Notes under the pieces: generated by a model | Told to the model about the DNA's origin: nothing | Databases searched by the model: none | Seen by the model: the letters and a program-made list of their open reading frames with translations, nothing else | Made by a program: the position numbers and the translations under genes | Assembly: GCA_012295275.1 (NCBI GenBank) | Contig: CM022673.1 | Coordinates: 12,285,788-12,305,787, forward strand | DNA length: 20,000 nt | Source: Chrysomallon squamiferum | Taxonomy: Eukaryota > Mollusca > Gastropoda > Neomphalida > Peltospiridae | Direction: 5' to 3' | Shown here: positions 1-9,540 of the stretch, in pieces | Position numbering within the stretch: the first letter of the stretch is position 1 | Layout of the letters: each line of letters opens with the position of its first letter

Positions 1-223
1 TTTCCCTTTATTAAAATATCTTCTGAATATACACAAATTTAATTCTTGAAAATGTTGTTAAGTTTTACTATTTTTGACATTAGTAATCAGTTTTAAAAGC
101 AGTGAACTCAAAATATGATCAAAATATATAAAGTAAAAAATAAAGTAAAGTAACTTACTTTATTTACATTATATTTTTGACAGTCATTAGCTGACACTGA
201 TTCTAGTGTATTTTATTTTTTAG
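1..223 (+). other. DNAAF3 intron, 3' part
   Basis: AT-rich sequence without coding potential that I can see. It ends in the tttttag acceptor at 223. It belongs to the intron that begins upstream of the window. Confidence 0.8.
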
Positions 224-317
224 TTTTATGTTGTGGAAACTGCACTGGAGTTGTATGCCAGAGATATTCTCTTTATGGCATTATCACTGGAGCAGCAGGC
301 TAGAATGGGTCTTCAAG
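224..317 (+). CDS. DNAAF3: DNAAF3 exon A (first visible)
   Basis: Acceptor ttttttag precedes it and the donor is gtcaat, a weak match to consensus. It encodes visible residues 1-31, from FYVVE to MGLQ, and ends in phase 1. Human DNAAF3 has FFVVE and MGLQE at the same places. Confidence 0.92.
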
Positions 318-1574
318 GTCAATAGTAACAAATAAATATTCTGTTTTCATTTATTACTGTCATTTTTAGTTTTTCAGGTACTTAACAGATTACTGAAAAT
401 TATCCTTTTGAGTGTTTTATTTAATTTTATTTTCAATTTTATCAATTGTTTTTTCTTTTTTCTTCAGTTAACTAAGAAACAAATTATTTTTGTTATTTAT
501 GCATTTTTAATTTAATTTTATAAATATATAGCAACTTAAGTTGTTACAATATAAATAGTTTATGCTTGTTCAGTTTGTTTTAGTTTATTACCTGTGTGAC
601 TCTTTTTTTTTCAGAAAAAATGGAATTGTTTCTTGAACTGTATGGGAACATTCTAGTAAGGGACCAGTCAATTCATTATGTGCAGAAAATGGCAAATTTA
701 TTTATTAAGTAAGATAAATATTAAAATGTTTAAAAAAAAGAAAGAAGCAACATTAATCTAAAACAGAATTTTTCATCAACTAAAACAGAAAAGAAAAAAG
801 AATGACTTAGAAATAGACCTAATTTTTTTCATGAGTAATTTAATTTAAAAAAATAACAATTAGTTATAATAATTCTAGTATTAGTGGCAGTAATTAATGG
901 GAGTAGTAGTAGTAGTGGTAGTAGTAATAGTAGTAGTAGTAGAAGCAATAGCAGTTGTATTATTAGTGATGGTGATGATGACAATAGTAATAATATTAAT
1001 AATAATAGTAGTAGTAGTAGTTGTGGTACTAATAGTAGTAGTAGTAGTAGTAGCGGCTGCAGCAGCAATAACAATAACAATAACATTAATAATAATAATA
1101 ATAATCAGTATCTTATGTTAAATTGTACTGTACACTGAAGATGGCAAATTAAAATCTGACTGCAAAATGTTTATAATAAAATTAATAAACAATAGTTACT
1201 TATTAGTAATCATTATTGATTTGTTTAGATAGTGGTAAATATGACTGTATTATTATTATTATATTTGTTTTTTCACAGAATGGTGACAGACTTTGATTAT
1301 TTGAAAGAAAAATTACCTATTGTAGACATGTCCCAGTTAAAGGTAAAAATAAATAAAGCCATTAATTATTGTTAAATTTACAAATTGGATAATTTAGAAA
1401 TTCATGAGTTTGTCTTAAACTGTGTCAATTTTTATTTATCCTGTGCTCATTTCAGATTTAACTTCAATGTAATAAAATACTGGTCATGGAGATTGAGAAA
1501 AATGATAGATTTTTTTTATTTGTAATTGTATTTGTAATTAATTTTTTCTTATATATATATACATATGCATATAC

Positions 1575-1665
<91 letters not shown>

Positions 1666-4191
1666 TATATATTTCAGTTTAAGGAGAGAGACATTTTGGA
1701 AAATATCTTCAAGGTATGGAGATCAACAGACACGGCTACATTTGATGCTGAGAAATGCTGGTAGGTTTTAACATGTTTAATATTAATAACATGAAAATAC
1801 AGACACAAATTCACTGGCCCTCACCACAGCATGCATGCATGTGCAGGTATCATATGTATGTTTTTTTTTACATTAATTATTAACATGTTGTCTCTAAAAG
1901 ATTAAATCAATCTATTATAATTACATATATATGAATGCATGCACATAGACAAGGTCATCAGTTCTTGTGTTTGTTTGTTTGTCTGTCAGTCTCTCTGTTT
2001 TATTTCCTTTCTATTTCCTAGTATATTTGTTTATTTTATTGCAAATTTGTTTTTCCAGGGACCTGCGACTGCGACAGTATTTAGGTACAAGGTATGACTA
2101 TAAAGCAAATGCATTTGACTGGGACTATCACATGAAGTTGTGTGATCGAGGTGTAAGTTAGACTTAATAATTTTTCAAAAATATTTTTAAAAATGTTTGT
2201 AAAGATGACATTACCCAGCAGTTTTCATTATTAATATTAAAACTGCTACAAATCTAGAATATATATATTACAGGTACCAGACCAAATTATCTGGACTCCT
2301 TGGGGACTCAGGCATTCTGGATTTCTGGATTTTCCAGTTTTCTGGTAACCAGGGCATCTAAATATGTAAACAATTAGGCATAAACATTTTAAAATTTAAA
2401 AAATTAAAGAGAATTGAGGAATCACAACTGTGGCAACTCGACACATAAACAATGTGGTGAGTGAATGAATGCCAAGCGGCTTGAAAGAGTAGTTTTGGTC
2501 TGGTGAGGACAACACCCGCGTGTGTGAACTATTAAAATAGCGTCGGAGAAAAAACTTCTGGTTTACTGATCTTTCCGGATTTCCAGACGCCAGATAATTG
2601 GTCTGGTACCTGTATTTATGTTGTCAATCTGTAAAAATTAAACATTTGAAATTTATTTTTTATTGTTTGTTTGTCCGTTTGGTTGTCTGTTTGTTGATTT
2701 GTTTGTGTATTTTAAATTATTTTATTTTATTTTATTTTATTTTATTTTATTTTATTTTATTTTATTTTATTTTATTTTATTTTATTTTATTTTATTTTAT
2801 TTCATTTCATTTCATTTATTTTTTTTTTATTTTATTTCATTTTGGTATTTCATTTCATTTTTTTTTTTTATTTTTTATTTTTATTTTTTTTTTTTTTTTT
2901 TTTTTTATTTATTTGTAGGGAGGTATTATTAGGAAGAGTGAATATCAGAAATGGAGAAATTCTGGAATTGCTTTTGAGATCCGAGAAGGAACTTACGACA
3001 CACCCAACAAAACCCTGGCCTCAACAATGGTGTTTAAACAGGTAATGTGAATACAACTTAAACAGTTCAGATAAACAAATAATATACACAATTAGTAAAT
3101 AAACATGTTTGAAAATAAAGTAACTGTATTTATCCTGTAAGATATAATATTATAAGTGTAGATCAAACAAGTGGAAATAGCAACAACAAGAAATCTTCAT
3201 GGAATTATTAAATTATTTTCAGACTTTATTATTATTAAAGGCTGATATCCCATGTCAAATAAAACAAAATATACATAAGACTATTTATTCAGACCATCAC
3301 AGATACATTTTAACAAGAAACAAATGAAACAATCAAATGAAATATTAAACATTGTGACTGAAACTTTTTTATAAATTCTAAACACATATACCATGCTTAT
3401 CCACACCAAAGGAACTTTTGAACAAAATACAGATTTTTAGAAATAACCTAGTTATATACATATATGACCAAATATAAACAAGATTTTTTAGAAATAATAT
3501 AGTTATATACCAAATATATTAAAGCTATAAATAAATAAATATTACCAAAAGTACTTTTTAACAAGATATGGATTTTTTTTAAAACATCTTGGTTGTACAC
3601 AAAATGTATAAAAGTTACAATATTATGTTGAAGCTAGATTTTAGATTATATATATTTTTATTTATTGTTTCTAGTCAGGAGAAAACTTTCCAAGGCGTGG
3701 TTACTGGGGTGACATTGTGGTGAGTCCATTCATCAGTCTGGGGGTGGAGACAAAAGAAAAATCTTTTTATAAGAAACAAAATGACATATATGTAAAGGTA
3801 AGCAGGAGATTTAATTTTTAAATTTTAATTTTAATTTTAATTTTAATTTTAATTTTAATTTTAATTTTAATTTTAATTTTAATTTTATTTTTAATTTTAT
3901 TATTATTATTATTATTATTATTTTTTTTTTTTTTTCATTACAATGTAAAATAATATCTATCTCAAAAAATAAGATATTAGTGTAACATTTTTATCCCCAA
4001 TTGATTTTGTTTTTTAATCATTGTTGTTGTTACTTGTCAATTTTCATTTTGCAATGAATTAAATTTTTAAACATACTTGTGTGTTCTGATAAAAAGTGTG
4101 TATATATATATATGGTTTAATGTTTAAATTAAATTTAAAGAAACACATAAGCAAAATGAAATTAAAAAGAATTAGTCTAAACATTTAGATA

Positions 4192-4232
<41 letters not shown>

Positions 4233-5338
4233 ATTAATTCATTTCTGTTTTCAGGCAGCTGAAGATATCTCTGCTTTCAATGTAATCTCCATGTTTCACG
4301 AAATAGCCACTGGTCAGCAATATGAGCTTCCAAAAGTGGAAGAGAAAGATGAACCAGATGAGGAAAAACTCACTGGTAAAACATATCTATTTTTATTTTT
4401 AATTTTCAATTTATTTTTATTTTTTTAAAAGAAAGAACAAGTATAATTTATTTAAAGAGACAAATACAATTTATTTATAGAAACAAATACAATTTATTTA
4501 AAGAAACAAATACAATTTATTTAAATAAACAAATATAATTTATTTAAATAATAAAATATTCCATAGAATTAACATGCAAAGTAAATAATTCTGTAGACCA
4601 GAAAAAAACAAAACAAGTTATTTTGTTCAAAATAATGTAAATCATTTTTGTAATTAAGGCATTACTTGTAATGACTGATATCAGAAACAGACTGTGATAT
4701 ATATGTGTTTATGTGTGTATATGCATGTATAACAACAGAAAGGAATTAAAACAATCAACAAATGAACAGACCATTGTGATAGCCACTTATGTACTGTAAC
4801 ATGCTGTCTGATGTCATATGATGTCATATATGATATATTATATTTATTATGTTATATTATATTATATTATATTATGTTATGTTATGTTATGTTATGTTAT
4901 ATTATATTATGTTATGTTATGTTATGTTATGTTATATATTATATTATATTATTTTATATTATATTATATTATATTATATTATTTTATATTATATTATATT
5001 ATATTATATTATATTATATTATATTATATTATATTATATTATATTATATTATGATATATTATATTATATTTATTATGTTATTTTATGTTGTGTTGTATTA
5101 AATGCAGTATTGGCAGTGATGGTTAAGACAAAAAAGTGTGGAGAGCATTAAAATAAACATAACAAATTTTTTATTTTCAGAAATTACAGAGGAAGATGAA
5201 GATGAAGAAAATAAAGAAGAAAATGAAGTCGCAGAGAGTCCTGAATCTGAACAGACAGAAACCAAAGCACCCCTAGACGTGGAATATGGTACACTGAATT
5301 TTAAATATTATATTTGATATTAAAAAACATTCTCATTT

Positions 5339-5371
<33 letters not shown>

Positions 5372-5454
5372 TTGATTTTTTAAGGTATTTATTTGTAGGT
5401 TTATTTTCTTGAGTTTTTATTTTATCTTATCTTTATCTTGCAGTATTATTCAGT

Positions 5455-5495
<41 letters not shown>

Positions 5496-6225
5496 TATAT
5501 ATTTGCTTTATTGCTGTTGTTGTTGTTTTTGTTATTATTATTAATGCTTTTATTAATTAATTAATTAATTAATTTTTTTTTTTTATTTTTATTTATTAAT
5601 TTTTTTATAAAAGTATTGTTATGGAAATATGCTACTATTTAAAAAGTTTCATCAAGCCCTGTTTGTAAATAGCAAGTTATTCAAACTGAGTTATTTCCCC
5701 TTCTTTTTTTGTAGCATTTATCACAATGTTGTCAATAAAACGTTTTACAGTATTTTTTTTTTTTTTTTTTTTTTTAATTAAATAATTTATTTACAGCACG
5801 TTTAATTACTAATTTATTTATGTCTATTAATTTGTTTTTATTTATTTATTTTTATAAATACAATTTCAGAACCTCTGCCTGTGGAGGATGTCAAGATGAT
5901 ATTTCTACCAGTGGGTTGTCTCCCCGACATTGTGAAAAAAGCAAAATATCAAAGACTGTTTCACCTGGCCTATTTCTCAAACAGGTAGATAAAATATACA
6001 TTTAAAACATATATTTTTAAAAATTATTATTATATATTAAATGAGCATAATAACAAAGTATTTAAGATTTTTTTTTTTTTTTTTTTTTGACATAATCTAT
6101 AATCTATAACAGTGTGAATTTATATGTCATAATTATTTTTTTTCATCTATTTTTGAAATATTTTATTATTATTTTTATTATCATCATAATATTATCACAT
6201 CCTCATTATTATTTAATTATTATTA

Positions 6226-6257
<32 letters not shown>

Positions 6258-7225
6258 TTATTGTTATTATTATTATTTACTAATATTATTGTTGTGTTGT
6301 TTTGTTGCTGTTGTTATTATTATTATTATTACTGATTACATAATTGTATTGTTCTTCTGTTCATTTCTGTATAAATCAGATGTGATTATCAAGAACTATA
6401 AAAGTATTGTTATGGAAATATGCTGCTCTTTAAAATGTTTCATGAAGCCTTGTGTGTACATAGCATAGTTATTCAAACTGAGTTATTTCCCCTTCTTTTT
6501 TTTAACATTTATCACAATGTTGTCAATAAAACATTTTACAGAATTTTTTTAATTTTAATTTTATTAATTTATTATTAAAATAAATAAAGTTTTTATCTAT
6601 TTAAATTCATTAAAGAGAATGAACTAATATTTATTTCGATAAGCTCTCAACTCATTTCAATAACATTTGGTTGTTTTAAGTAAAAATTAATGAAATTTGA
6701 GGTGACTGTTTTTTTTTAATTTTTAAACTGAAATAATGGTTTTTCAGTATCATTTTTCTTTAAATAAATAATTTTAAAGTGTTTATATTTTTCACTTCAT
6801 TTCACTTTAGAATACAATAATTTTATTTTTAATTGTATATCATTGTTTTAAAATATATATATTTTTTTAATTGCATTTTAATGTTTTAAAATTTTATATT
6901 TTTCGGTGTAAATCATAATTCTAAAATATTTATATTGCTTTATATTTTTCAGTTTATGTCTATTTTAAACTGTTTATTTATTTCTAGTAGTTCAAGTTCT
7001 TCTGTATATGTATTAGTTTGAAATATTATTATTTCAAAGTATTTTAAATTTTGATTTCAGCATGGTACATCACTTGAATCCAGAAACTGCTGCAATGTTT
7101 GCTGATCAATGTACTGTCATTCTTGAAAATGTCAGGTAGTAATAATTTTTATTTGTTCTGTTAAAAATAAATCTGACTAAAAACAGTATAAAACAGAAAT
7201 AAAAATATCACGATAACCCAATGCT

Positions 7226-7257
<32 letters not shown>

Positions 7258-7619
7258 TGCTCACCCCAAAACACAGTAATATTTTATAAATCTTTTTAAT
7301 CTAAAACAGAAAGTAAAAAATAAAAATTTTATGATTACATTTTGCATCTCTGTTTTGTACATTATTTATGCTACATAATTGTATTTTATTTATTTTTGTT
7401 ATTATTAGTTGTTTTTTTAAAGGTTTTTATACCTGTTTATATTACTTTATTAATAATTGATTATTTATTATTAATTTAAAGGTATATCTGTTTAAATGTT
7501 TATTTATGTGTTTGTTTGTTTGTTTATTTATTTATTACTTTATATTTTTTTCACTTAATTACTTGATTTATTTTGGAAATGCATGTATATGAACAGACAA
7601 ATAAAAATAAATAAATCTA

Positions 7620-7690
<71 letters not shown>

Positions 7691-8940
7691 ATATATAAAT
7701 AAATAAATAAATAAAAACTAGAGAGAAGAATAAATTCATGAATGATGGACAGAAACACTAATGCAAAAATTCAATTGTGGATGTGATGGTTAATAAAACA
7801 AGATTATATATTTATTTATTTATATAATATAATATAATATATTATATTATATTATATTGTTTTATTAACCATCATATCCATCATTCATGAATTTATTCTT
7901 CCCTCTTGTTTTTATTTATTTATTTATTATATATTTATTTATTTATATAATATAATATTATATTATATTATATTATATTATATTATATTATATTATATTA
8001 TATTATATTATATTATATTATATTATATTATATTATATTATATAATAAATAAATAAATAAATAAAAACTAGAAGGAAGAATAAATTCATGAATGATGGAT
8101 ATGATGGTTAATAAAACAAGTTTATGTATTTATTTATTTATATAATATAATATTATATTATATTATATTATATTATATTATATTATATTATATTATATTA
8201 TATTATATTATATTATATTATATTATATTATATTATGTTATGTTATATTGTATTATATTGTAATTATCATTACATTTAAGGTTTATGCTGGAAGTCAAAA
8301 TTGAGAATTTAGATGAGTTTGTCTCTAAGACAGCTGGGATGGCTAAAGCAGCAGGCTGCAAGGTACATTTTAGAAATGTTGTTCAAAACCTGATGTGATG
8401 TAAATGTGATCAATATACTCGCTAGTTATAATTTTATTTATTAACTAGTAACTAATCTTTGTTAACTGTGATTATTACGGTGATGATGGAATACATTTCC
8501 TCTTTCATCATAACATAATTCATAAATAGAAATTTAATTTTTGTTTTCTGTTTTATTTTTAAAAGTTATCTTTTTTGATTTTATAAAAATATTTTTTTTT
8601 AAAATTTTATTAATTTATATATGTATAAAAAATTATCCAATAATGTTTTCAACAATATTTTTTTATATTCAGAAATTTTATTTAATAAAATATGCAAACT
8701 TTAACAATTAATGTTTGTAAAAAATATTTTTATTTAAAGATTTTATGAATTAATTTTGTAATTTTAGTCATTTGTTTATTTTTTTAAATTTATTTATTAT
8801 TTTCATTATTTATTTATTTATTTATTTTAATTGTTATTTACATATTAAAATATATTTATTTTTTACAGGTTTTGGAACAAAGTGATGGGAAAAAAGACGA
8901 TTTTTCAAAATTTGTTTTTGAGTTGAATCCTTCATCATGA
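224..8940 (+). CDS. DNAAF3: Dynein axonemal assembly factor 3, 13 exons, 5' end missing
   Basis: Thirteen exons, all with GT donors and AG acceptors, join in one frame into 415 residues plus TGA: 224-317, 615-708, 1279-1342, 1678-1760, 2059-2152, 2919-3041, 3675-3797, 4255-4375, 5181-5288, 5870-5984, 7061-7135, 8281-8362, 8869-8940. The protein matches animal DNAAF3 from memory: FYVVE near the start, FKERD, LRQYLGTRYD, DWDYHMKLCDRG, YDTPNKTLAS, RRGYWGDIVVSPF, and KMIFLPVG. Known role: a cytoplasmic factor that helps pre-assemble outer and inner dynein arms before delivery to cilia (PF22 in Chlamydomonas); loss causes ciliary immotility. The family carries DUF4470 (N-terminal) and DUF4471 (C-terminal); the window holds the end of the first and all of the second. 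Residues about 250-300 form a low-complexity acidic linker. The human protein has roughly 75-80 residues before the FYVVE position, so one or more 5' exons and the promoter lie outside. Confidence 0.95.
615..708 (+). CDS. DNAAF3: DNAAF3 exon B
   Basis: The acceptor is ttttttttcag and the donor gtaaga. It encodes EKMELFLELYGN and continues to MANLFI, ending in phase 2. It aligns with the human segment containing FLEVWGN. Confidence 0.93.
902..1105. repeat. Imperfect AGT/AAT/GGT trinucleotide tract
   Basis: About 200 bp of (AGT)n grading into (AAT)n, with GAT, GCAGC and AAC interruptions, in the second visible intron of DNAAF3. Poly-Ser, poly-Asn and poly-Val frames across it are artefacts of the repeat. 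Confidence 0.9.
1279..1342 (+). CDS. DNAAF3: DNAAF3 exon C
   Basis: The acceptor is tttttcacag and the donor gtaaaa. It encodes MVTDFDYLKEKLPIVDMSQLK and ends in phase 0. At 64 bp it is the shortest exon. Confidence 0.92.
1551..1672. repeat. (ACATAT)n hexanucleotide microsatellite at a splice acceptor
   Basis: About 18 near-perfect hexanucleotide units end at (TA)n only a few bases before the atttcag acceptor of the FKERD exon. The array therefore occupies the place where branch point and pyrimidine tract should be. Confidence 0.95.
1678..1760 (+). CDS. DNAAF3: DNAAF3 exon D
   Basis: The acceptor atttcag lies directly after an (ACATAT)n microsatellite; the donor is gtaggt. It encodes FKERDILENIFKVW and ends inside a Trp codon. 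FKERD matches FRERD in human DNAAF3. Confidence 0.94.
2059..2152 (+). CDS. DNAAF3: DNAAF3 exon E
   Basis: The acceptor is ttttccag and the donor gtaagt. It encodes DLRLRQYLGTRYDYKANAF and then DWDYHMKLCDRG, one of the best conserved blocks of the family. It ends in phase 0. Confidence 0.95.
2271..2612. mobile_element. Tigger/pogo-like MITE in DNAAF3 intron
   Basis: A 342-bp unit begins CAGGTACCAGACC and ends with its reverse complement GGTCTGGTACCTG. The terminal inverted repeats pair over about 24 bp with a one-base indel and are flanked by TA on each side (2269-2270, 2613-2614). TA duplication plus CAG...CTG ends fit Tc1/mariner-pogo elements; motifs such as CCGGATTTCCAGA near the right end recall Tigger relatives. 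There is no coding capacity, so it is non-autonomous. Confidence 0.85.
2717..2914. repeat. (TTTTA)n pentanucleotide tract
   Basis: About 17 clean TTTTA units followed by TTTCA variants and T-rich sequence, ending at the atttgtag acceptor of the next DNAAF3 exon. It supplies a very long pyrimidine-rich run. Confidence 0.93.
2919..3041 (+). CDS. DNAAF3: DNAAF3 exon F
   Basis: The acceptor is atttgtag behind a long T-rich tract and the donor is gtaatg. It encodes 41 residues including SEYQKWRNSGIAFEIREG and YDTPNKTLAST, in phase 0 at both ends. Confidence 0.94.
3412..3625. repeat. Degenerate tandem repeat, about 70-bp unit, 3 copies
   Basis: Three diverged copies of a unit with the pattern acttttgaacaaaatac, ttttagaaataa and tagttatatac recur at about 3412, 3475 and 3550 in the intron between the YDTPNKTLAS and RRGYWGDI exons. 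Similarity is visible by eye but imperfect. Confidence 0.5.
3675..3797 (+). CDS. DNAAF3: DNAAF3 exon G
   Basis: The acceptor is tgtttctag and the donor gtaagc. It encodes 41 residues with the hallmark RRGYWGDIVVSPFISLGVE; human has ARGYWGDI. Phase 0 at both ends. Confidence 0.95.
3811..3935. repeat. (TTTTAA)n, then (ATT)n and poly-T
   Basis: About 14 hexanucleotide TTTTAA units starting just after the donor of the RRGYWGDI exon, then eight ATT units and a T run. Confidence 0.92.
4194..4228. repeat. Poly-T tract of 35 bases
   Basis: An uninterrupted T run shortly before the acceptor of the AAEDIS exon. The length is likely polymorphic or affected by sequencing. Confidence 0.9.
4255..4375 (+). 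CDS. DNAAF3: DNAAF3 exon H
   Basis: The acceptor is tgttttcag and the donor gtaaaa. It encodes AAEDISAFNVISMFHEIATG and then an acidic KVEEKDEPDEEKLT stretch that opens the linker. It ends in phase 1. Confidence 0.93.
4437..4552. repeat. 22-bp tandem repeat, about 5 copies
   Basis: The unit acaaatacaatttatttaaa with a short tail recurs five times at a period of about 22 bp, with one- or two-base differences. It lies in the intron after the AAEDIS exon. Confidence 0.85.
4829..5092. repeat. (TATTA/TGTTA)n pentanucleotide array
   Basis: About 50 units, with a block of TGTTA variants at the left and TATTA at the right. Open poly-Ile/Tyr/Leu frames across it are repeat artefacts. Confidence 0.95.
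5181..5288 (+). CDS. DNAAF3: DNAAF3 exon I, acidic linker
   Basis: The acceptor is ttattttcag and the donor gtacac. The whole exon is Glu/Asp-rich low complexity (EITEEDEDEENKEE and on to LDVEY). It is phase 1 on both sides, so it could be skipped without shifting the frame. Confidence 0.88.
5346..5600. repeat. Poly-T, (ATC)13 and T/A-rich simple repeats
   Basis: A 24-base T run at 5346-5369, a clean (ATC)n array at 5455-5495, then GTT, TTAA and T-rich runs, in the intron before the KMIFLPVG exon. Confidence 0.9.
5607..5758 (+). repeat. 150-bp direct repeat, copy 1
   Basis: It starts tataaaagtattgttatgg and ends near caataaaacgttttacag. It matches copy 2 at 6397-6548 with a few substitutions and an indel. 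Both copies lie in DNAAF3 introns on either side of the KMIFLPVG exon, in the same orientation. I do not recognise the family, and clear terminal inverted repeats are absent. Confidence 0.88.
5870..5984 (+). CDS. DNAAF3: DNAAF3 exon J
   Basis: The acceptor is caatttcag and the donor gtagat. It encodes PLPVEDVKMIFLPVGCLPDI and YQRLFHLAYFSN, equivalent to FTVHFLPLNSAQ and the following conserved block in human. Confidence 0.93.
6162..6332. repeat. (ATT)n trinucleotide tract
   Basis: An imperfect ATT/GTT array in DNAAF3 intron 10, shortly before copy 2 of the 150-bp repeat. Confidence 0.9.
6397..6548 (+). repeat. 150-bp direct repeat, copy 2
   Basis: Shares with copy 1 the runs gtattgttatggaaatatgc and attcaaactgagttatttcc, and the end caataaaacattttacag. 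The spacing between copies is 790 bp. Confidence 0.88.
6549..7060. other. Intron sequence, no element recognised
   Basis: AT-rich DNAAF3 intron. I see only short runs of T and A and no exon-like stretch before the acceptor at 7060. Confidence 0.7.
7061..7135 (+). CDS. DNAAF3: DNAAF3 exon K
   Basis: The acceptor is ttgatttcag and the donor gtagta. It encodes MVHHLNPETAAMFADQCTV and ILENV. Human has MVHLLIPELG here. Confidence 0.93.
7231..7257. repeat. Poly-A tract of 27 bases
   Basis: An uninterrupted A run in the sense strand of intron 11. It could mark the 3' end of an old retroposed copy, but no body is recognisable upstream. Confidence 0.85.
7603..7713. repeat. (AAAT)n tetranucleotide array
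   Basis: About 25 AAAT units with one TATA interruption. It runs directly into the first copy of the alternating 60-bp unit. Confidence 0.93.
7711..8120. repeat. 60-bp unit in three copies of alternating orientation
   Basis: A unit running from ataaaaactag through gaataaattcatgaatgatg to gatggttaataaaacaag occurs at 7711-7802 (+, with about 30 extra bases inside), 7859-7912 (reverse complement) and 8061-8120 (+). The copies are separated by AAAT/TTTA and ATATT arrays, themselves arranged as inverted partners. Neighbouring copies could pair into long hairpins. Confidence 0.88.
7947..8262. repeat. Two (ATATT)n pentanucleotide arrays
   Basis: Runs at about 7947-8044 and 8136-8262 flank the third 60-bp unit. 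The second ends 18 bp before the acceptor of the FMLEVKIENL exon. Confidence 0.93.
8281..8362 (+). CDS. DNAAF3: DNAAF3 exon L
   Basis: The acceptor is tacatttaag with a poor pyrimidine tract behind a long ATATT array; the donor is gtacat. It encodes FMLEVKIENLDEFVSKTAG and AKAAGCK, matching LIVELARYLVDMR...LAQAAG in human. It ends in phase 0. Confidence 0.92.
8363..8868. other. Last DNAAF3 intron, no element recognised
   Basis: AT-rich, with TTTA runs near 8808-8826. No repeat family or exon is visible apart from the flanking splice sites. Confidence 0.7.
8869..8940 (+). CDS. DNAAF3: DNAAF3 last exon with stop
   Basis: The acceptor is tattttttacag. It encodes 23 residues ending FVFELNPSS and then TGA. 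The C-terminus is much shorter than human, which runs on well beyond this point in a poorly conserved Pro-rich tail. Confidence 0.9.
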   Translation, partial: VLEQSDGKKDDFSKFVFELNPSS

Positions 8941-9080
8941 CATCAGTAAATCAGTGATTTTACAGTTGTAAAAACTGACAAAAAACATTTTTAAGTTTAC
9001 TGCCATAATTACCGCTGTTTTTATTATTATTATTATTTACATCAAAATTAACAAATAAATAGAACATTTTACTTATGTCA
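8941..9080 (+). terminator. DNAAF3 3' UTR with poly(A) signal
   Basis: An AATAAA at 9054-9059 lies 114 bp after the stop codon. The 3' UTR is short and AT-rich and includes an ATT run near 9022. Cleavage is expected about 15-25 bp after the signal. Sense-strand context fits DNAAF3 only. Confidence 0.75.
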
Positions 9081-9540
9081 TTTGGACTTTACAAAACACC
9101 TTCAGTTAAAAAGGTATTTTATTATTTTATAATTTTGTACAAAACTTCAGTCATCAAATCAGTAATTATTTCAGTATTTATATTTTACTGATTGATATGC
9201 ATATTCTATTAATGCAGACACAGACACATAATTATACCTCTATCTGTGTCAGTCCATCCATCCATCCACCATCCATCTATCTATCTGTCTGTGCATATAT
9301 ACATTCATACACATCAAAAATGGAGTTACAAAAGTATTGTTGTTTGATAATCATTATATATCAAAAGTACTATTGTTTGAGCAAATGACATTGTTGTGTT
9401 CTACCCATTATATCTGTTTAAAATACTAACATAACCATGAAAATAAACCAATTACAGATGTATTAGAATTGTTACTATTTCTTTATTAAATGTATTTAAT
9501 TTATTAATATTTAATAATTAGTTTATCAGTTTTCCTACTT
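9081..9540. other. Intergenic DNA without recognised gene
   Basis: Plain AT-rich DNA with small (CCAT)n and (CTAT)n runs at 9252-9290 and two similar aaaagtattgttgtttga / aaaagtactattgtttga copies near 9331 and 9363. I see nothing else. Confidence 0.6.

Noticed and set aside
2598-2932. Poly-Phe/Leu/Tyr open frames
   Set aside because: Products of the (TTTTA)n tract in a DNAAF3 intron; the real exon starts at 2919 in a frame fixed by its neighbours.
4811-5151. Three overlapping frames of Ile/Leu/Tyr/Met repeats
   Set aside because: The TATTA/TGTTA array is a pentanucleotide repeat, so long frames arise without selection.
5820-6005. 61-residue frame starting MSINLFLF across the KMIFLPVG exon
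   Set aside because: It reads the exon in the wrong frame; the neighbouring exon phases and family similarity fix the DNAAF3 frame.
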